Shown here: piece after piece, positions 31,901 to 34,549 of the stretch | How the letters are laid out: every line of letters begins with the position of its first letter | Position numbering within the stretch: position 1 is the first letter of the stretch | Assembly (NCBI GenBank): GCA_029564115.1 | Contig: JAKQQP010000421.1 | Location: forward strand, 1-34,549 | Origin: Candidatus Rifleibacteriota bacterium | Lineage (GTDB): Bacteria; Riflebacteria; Ozemobacteria; Ozemobacterales; Ozemobacteraceae | Length of the DNA: 34,549 nucleotides | Direction: 5' to 3' | Translations under genes and position numbers: made by a program | The notes under the pieces: generated by a model | The model's database searches: none | The model's input: the letters and a program-made list of their open reading frames with translations, nothing else | Told to the model about the DNA's origin: nothing

Positions 31901-33285
31901 AACTCGAACTCGACGAGCATTCTGCCGGCGCCGGTGTTGAAACCAGGCTTCTCGCTTTTATCGATGCCATCAAGAACCAGCAGCAAATAACCGTGCTGTC
32001 GAACAAAGATGTCAATTTCATACCGAGAAAATCGACCGCGCCGCTGACCGAGCGCACTCTCTATCTGCCCAAAATGGCTGAAGGCGCACGCTGTCTCGCA
32101 GCCGCATTCAGGCACCTCGGCTGCAAGGCTGAAGTCATGCCGACCTATACCAATGCCAGGCTCGAGTTCGGCAAAAAGCATACTTCCGGCAAAGAATGCT
32201 TCCCCTGCATAGTCACCACGGGCGACATGTTCGACGTCATCGACCGTCACATCGCCGAAGGGATGGATGTAAACAACGGCCTGGCCTTCTTTATGCCGGA
32301 AACCGAAGGCCCCTGCCGCTTCGGCCAGTATACCCGTCTGCACCGCATACTTCTCGACAAGTATAAGTATGTCAACGTTCCGATTCTTTCGCCAAGCTCT
32401 GAAGACAGCTATCGTTTCAGCGGTTATTTTACCGATGATCAGGCTCTGCAGTTCAGACAGCTGGCCTGGCAGGCCATAGTGTATTCTGACCTGATCGAAA
32501 AAGCGCTGTGGCGCATCAGACCATACGAAAAAGTTAAGGGCACAACCGACAGAGTTTTTGAAGAAGCCATGCAGACTGGTATCGCCGCCATCGAAGCCGG
32601 TGGTGGCCTGCAGCTCATCAAAGCCGCGAAAAAATCGGCCAGAGCTTTTGCCGCAATTCAACGCAACAACGAACAGCGCCCTCTGATCGGTATTGTTGGC
32701 GAAATATTCGTCAGAACCCACAAAGAAAGCAATCAGCAGCTCATCAAAACTCTTGAAGAAATGGGCTGTGAAACTTACACGTCTTCGGTTGCCGAATGGG
32801 TTGAATATACTACCCACACCAGTATCGAAGAATCAAAAGAAGCCTTCAAGCGCAAAAAGAATCTGGGCAATCTCGGCGAAACAGCCAAATTCTGGCTCAC
32901 TTCGAAATATCAGAGAATGGTGGCCCGATTTATCTCACAACCATTTGCCAGACTTCTCGACAATCGCTTCGACCACTCGACCGAGCACATTCTGCACGAA
33001 GTCGGTGATACTTTCTCGAATCACATCAATGGCGAAGCCATTCTCAGTATCGGCGGCGCCCTTGCCTTTGCGAAAGAGGGCTACAACGGTGTCGTTAACT
33101 CGATGCCCTTCACCTGCATGCCCAGCACTATTGCCAGCGCGATTCTGAAAGTTCACATGCGCAACCAGGCTCCATTCGTCGACATGGTTTACGATGGCAG
33201 CATTCTTCCCAATCGCGAAACCAACCTGGCGACCTTCGTTTTCCAGGCCAAACAAAATCTCGAAAAGAAAGGCCGAAAAGCCTGA
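28951..33285 (+). CDS. Fused tandem 2-hydroxyacyl-CoA dehydratase activase / dehydratase-like iron-sulfur protein
   Basis: A 1444-residue cytosolic protein predicted to use ATP to drive low-potential electron transfer. Module 1 (about 5-300) and module 2 (about 335-600) are both BadF/BadG/BcrA/BcrD-type ATPases (GFDIGSVS; GYDIGSTTTKLV; GGQDAKY). Each has the CAAGTGSF cysteine: Cys134 with Cys190 in module 1, and Cys461 with Cys501 in module 2, the latter spacing as in HgdC. A linker has Cys625, 631, 635 and 653. A DUF2229-type region (from about 698) has Cys748/751 (TCEACFP) and Cys961. A second HgdB-like region (from about 1036) has Cys1083/1086 (GKECFPC), Cys1122 and Cys1389. AGGAGG lies 4 bases before the ATG; upstream in-frame codons overlap a terminator. 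It stands alone. The substrate is unknown. Confidence 0.9.
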   Translation: MKTNKLNIGFDIGSVSINAVICDEEGRFIDEMPYHRHFGRTLELCARILAQIEDKFGSENIQRVAFTGTHGKAIANELNTYFEIETTAQTRGLFALMPEARTAISIGGHDSALLVLTPSDNGFILDDFKLNEACAAGTGSFIDQQAERIFSDIEEFNAIDDPQKRMESILMRFMEEGRKSDCPASVACRCTVFTKSDMIHLQNKGIPIRHIISGLHEGVAKNYKSTLINNRELKAPIAFIGGYASNLLARQAFERVLGQKVSVPDHYTSAGALGAILNAISKNTGVAVTSTQINQLKASSAFAAVRTEPLDLKLHPFAECGKAEGLPTGSDVVDVYMGYDIGSTTTKLVLITPEGRIVYKRYIPTEGQPVIAIKKALRNCVETIDVKRVNVLGVGTTGSGREVANLFVGADDVVNEVTAHARGTSHFEPGVDTIFELGGQDAKYTALGNGYVVDFRMNKVCAAGTGSFLEETANKLGINIAGEYEEMAMRAKAPYRLTERCTVYMESDLMSYLQMGGAVEDLLAGLSQAVVHNYLNRVVQDGKIGRKISFQGGPSLNKSVVAAFERIVGKPIITLPHREVMGGIGAALHAMDEIKAKTAAGQAFKTRFRGWGVVDQPFVHDEEICQRNPNCHNQCKLQIYKVGNDEAIYGGDCGMYESRQQATKRAPDFNRVRQELYFKHMKGLYRVAGEAKPETSNGKIVVGIPRALGFHQLGLFWVHLLTRLGYEVVISPETNSEIVDRGIAAMTCEACFPVKISHGHAATLKDQCDFLFMPMLIEMEANPQGNNSFYCPYVEANTYMLMAALGLNSKKVIKPAIYFKKGKIDMHLAFAQEFKRLGLRFSDVEFSKAYDEAMSVSAAFDADIKRVGAEILKNLGDRRAIIVIGRPYSAYDSRTNLNLFATFSRLGIHAIPQEFLDLSGIDIESEYPNMYWGFGNRILQAAKYINRDQRLFGLYLTSFSCGPDSFVLHFFNHEMNRTNRPYLELELDEHSAGAGVETRLLAFIDAIKNQQQITVLSNKDVNFIPRKSTAPLTERTLYLPKMAEGARCLAAAFRHLGCKAEVMPTYTNARLEFGKKHTSGKECFPCIVTTGDMFDVIDRHIAEGMDVNNGLAFFMPETEGPCRFGQYTRLHRILLDKYKYVNVPILSPSSEDSYRFSGYFTDDQALQFRQLAWQAIVYSDLIEKALWRIRPYEKVKGTTDRVFEEAMQTGIAAIEAGGGLQLIKAAKKSARAFAAIQRNNEQRPLIGIVGEIFVRTHKESNQQLIKTLEEMGCETYTSSVAEWVEYTTHTSIEESKEAFKRKKNLGNLGETAKFWLTSKYQRMVARFISQPFARLLDNRFDHSTEHILHEVGDTFSNHINGEAILSIGGALAFAKEGYNGVVNSMPFTCMPSTIASAILKVHMRNQAPFVDMVYDGSILPNRETNLATFVFQAKQNLEKKGRKA

Positions 33286-33310
33286 TCTGAGATCATTCCG
33301 GTTAGAATCA

Positions 33311-33345
33311 AGTGGGGCGCCCGACTGCGCCCCACTTTTTTATTT
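33311..33345 (+). terminator. Rho-independent terminator after the activase fusion gene
   Basis: A perfect 10-bp stem (AGTGGGGCGC / GCGCCCCACT, loop CCGACT) followed by TTTTTTATTT. Confidence 0.92.
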
Positions 33346-33539
33346 GCCCGACTCAGTGCTCTGCCATAATTGAAGGCATGCTTACAAACCGTCATCGCGA
33401 ACTATGAACTCGATGCAGACAGACTGCTGGCTCAAAACAGTCAACGACATTTTCTGCAGAAAAAACAGCAACATTCTGTTGACCCTGCATTTTTTTTCTG
33501 TATCCTTGAGAGGTCGAAAAAAAATACAGGAGGTTCTTG

Positions 33540-34088
33540 ATGTTCAAATCAGTTAACAGAATTTTATTCGCCGTAGCTCTGTGCGCCTTTATTTTCTCTG
33601 CCCAGGGTCTTTTTGCCCAGGAAGCATTTATTGGCGAAATTCGCATGTTTGCCGGCAATTATGCGCCACGCGGCTGGGAATTCTGCCACGGGCAGACCCT
33701 TCCAATCAACCGGAATCAGGCTCTGTTCGCCATTATCGGCACCACTTACGGTGGCGACGGCAGAAGCAACTTCGCTCTGCCCGATCTGCGCGGTCGCTTC
33801 CCCATGGGTTTTGGCGACAAGATCGTCATCGGCGAAAAAGGCGGAACAACCGCTACTGCCAAGGCCCCCGTTTCCAGCAAAGACTCCAGAGTCGACCTGA
33901 CCACCGAAAAAGTGGTTAAAGCATGGGCCGGAGTCAACGATTCTGCGACTGCAGAAGTTCCCGCCATGAAATCACTGCAGACAAGCAGCAAAAACCAGGA
34001 AAAAACTCCTGACACAGGCGATATGCCACCGTATCTCGCTATCAACTACATTATCTGCATTGACGGCATTTTCCCGGCCAGACAGTAA
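33540..34088 (+). CDS. Exported tail-collar (microcystin-dependent-type) protein
   Basis: A 182-residue protein with a signal peptide (about 1-27: ILFAVALCAFIFSA, then QGLFAQ) followed by a Phage_Tail_Collar domain. The match is strong: EAFIGEIRMFAGNYAPRGW, CHGQTLPINRNQALFAIIGTTYGGDG and NFALPDLRGRFPMGFGD (about 28-101), the block seen in microcystin-dependent proteins and phage tail fibres. The following part is shorter and unlike the usual LPAHTH region. It ends in MPPYLAINYIICIDGIFP, the usual family end. AGGAGG lies 6 bases before the ATG at 33540; a TTG one codon earlier is unlikely. The signal peptide is unusual for this family and argues for a host cell-surface role. No other phage genes are near. 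Confidence 0.85.
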   Translation: MFKSVNRILFAVALCAFIFSAQGLFAQEAFIGEIRMFAGNYAPRGWEFCHGQTLPINRNQALFAIIGTTYGGDGRSNFALPDLRGRFPMGFGDKIVIGEKGGTTATAKAPVSSKDSRVDLTTEKVVKAWAGVNDSATAEVPAMKSLQTSSKNQEKTPDTGDMPPYLAINYIICIDGIFPARQ

Positions 34089-34098
34089 TTTTTCCAAC

Positions 34099-34136
34099 AA
34101 AATCCCCGGTCGACTCTGACCGGGGATTTTTATTTT
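34099..34136 (+). terminator. Rho-independent terminator after the tail-collar gene
   Basis: A perfect 13-bp stem (AAAATCCCCGGTC / GACCGGGGATTTT, loop GACTCT) followed by TATTTTT. Confidence 0.92.
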
Positions 34137-34369
34137 TCTGACAATCTGTTACGCCTTAAGACATGGGTGATGCTCAGCAAAGTGATCGAGAAAAAAATTT
34201 CGCAACAAAGATTTACAAGCGCTGTCAACATGGAAGCAGAAAATTTAATCTGGTGGTAATTTTTCTTTTATGATAAAAAATTAACAATACACGACAATTG
34301 TTCAGATTATAACCAGCCTGCTGTCAGCAAAATAGCCGTATAAAACGATATAAAACAGGAGCAGAATAA

Positions 34370-34549
34370 ATGACAAGCGCCCAACAACGAGCCGAACTGC
34401 AGGCCCAGATCTGGAAAATAGCCAATGAAGTGCGCGGCTCGGTTGACGGATGGGATTTTAAACAATTCGTTTTAGGCACGCTCTTCTACCGATTTATCAG
34501 CGAAAACTTCACCAATTATATGGAAGCCGGTGATGAAAGCATTAATTAC
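34370..34549 (+). CDS. hsdM: Type I restriction-modification methyltransferase subunit, N-terminus (cut by window edge)
   Basis: The first 60 codons of a gene that runs off the window. The peptide has the HsdM N-terminal domain pattern: AELQAQIWKIANEVRGSVDGWDFKQ, then FVLGTLFYRFISENF. This part of HsdM contacts the specificity subunit HsdS; the catalytic methyltransferase domain lies beyond the edge. AGGAG lies 8 bases before the ATG. The preceding 280 bases hold one terminator and then AT-rich sequence with no gene I can support. hsdS and hsdR would be expected downstream. Confidence 0.85.
   Translation, partial: MTSAQQRAELQAQIWKIANEVRGSVDGWDFKQFVLGTLFYRFISENFTNYMEAGDESINY

Noticed and set aside
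31723..32817. Long minus-strand open frame (364 codons) inside the activase fusion gene
   Set aside because: It lies opposite a gene with clear family motifs throughout, has no ribosome binding site and reads as low-information shadow sequence. The same applies to minus-strand frames at 30613-31431 and 7010-7771.
33540..34549. Prophage segment
   Set aside because: A single tail-collar gene with a signal peptide and then a restriction-modification gene; no capsid, portal, integrase or attachment site was seen.

Overview
The window reads as chromosomal DNA of a Gram-negative-type, probably anaerobic or microaerophilic bacterium from a poorly cultured lineage. Base composition is near 50 % GC in most genes, with AT-rich intergenic stretches and good Shine-Dalgarno and sigma-70-type signals. 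Several traits are typical of environmental deep-branching phyla: ferrous iron uptake by FeoAB, a giant 2-hydroxyacyl-CoA dehydratase activase fusion, an FdrA/DUF1116 carbamoyl-type catabolic cluster, large HAMP-SpoIIE receptors and an EpsC-type serine acetyltransferase. Candidatus Riflebacteria is my tentative guess. It rests on the gene mixture only; no rRNA or other taxonomic marker is present. No tRNA, rRNA, CRISPR array or insertion sequence was recognised.

Layout. 1-2215: a hicBA toxin-antitoxin pair whose last codon overlaps the start of an NAD-type malic enzyme gene. 2315-4627: an exported metallo-beta-lactamase-fold hydrolase, a noncoding array of about eight 41-bp tandem repeats, and a secreted class 3 lipase with its terminator. 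4626-8563: a tight four-gene operon (FdrA, a 69-residue free-standing domain, DUF1116, a cyclase-family metal hydrolase) with a good promoter and a terminator that can serve both strands. It resembles the AllFGH oxamate carbamoyltransferase system but lacks the AllH and carbamate kinase genes. 8565-10532 (minus): a PAS hybrid histidine kinase whose phospho-acceptor histidine is lysine. 10830-11993: a secreted helical protein of unknown function. 12098-18036: two overlapping genes for large membrane HAMP-SpoIIE proteins, the first with a decayed phosphatase domain, the second with most metal-site acidic residues. 18054-21448 (minus): a HEAT-repeat membrane protein, a small lipoprotein and an EpsC-type serine acetyltransferase.

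21581-23392: a 68-residue unknown protein translationally coupled to a Ycf46-type AAA ATPase. 23459-26562: a feoA-feoB-dtxR operon. Its promoter is overlapped by a long inverted repeat resembling a DtxR box, so the last gene probably represses its own operon when iron is replete. 26587-26727 (minus): a short 46-residue reading frame with a strong ribosome binding site. 26880-28908: a cytidylate-kinase-like protein and a membrane-anchored PQQ-type beta-propeller. 28951-33345: a 1444-residue protein with two ATPase activase modules fused to two dehydratase-like iron-sulfur regions. 33540-34136: an exported tail-collar (microcystin-dependent-type) protein. From 34370: the start of a type I restriction-modification methyltransferase gene, cut by the window edge.

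The parts most likely to hide new biology are the reduced FdrA/DUF1116/cyclase cluster, the fused activase-dehydratase, the active/decayed SpoIIE receptor pair, and the kinase without its histidine. All functional statements come from reading motifs by eye, without database searches.
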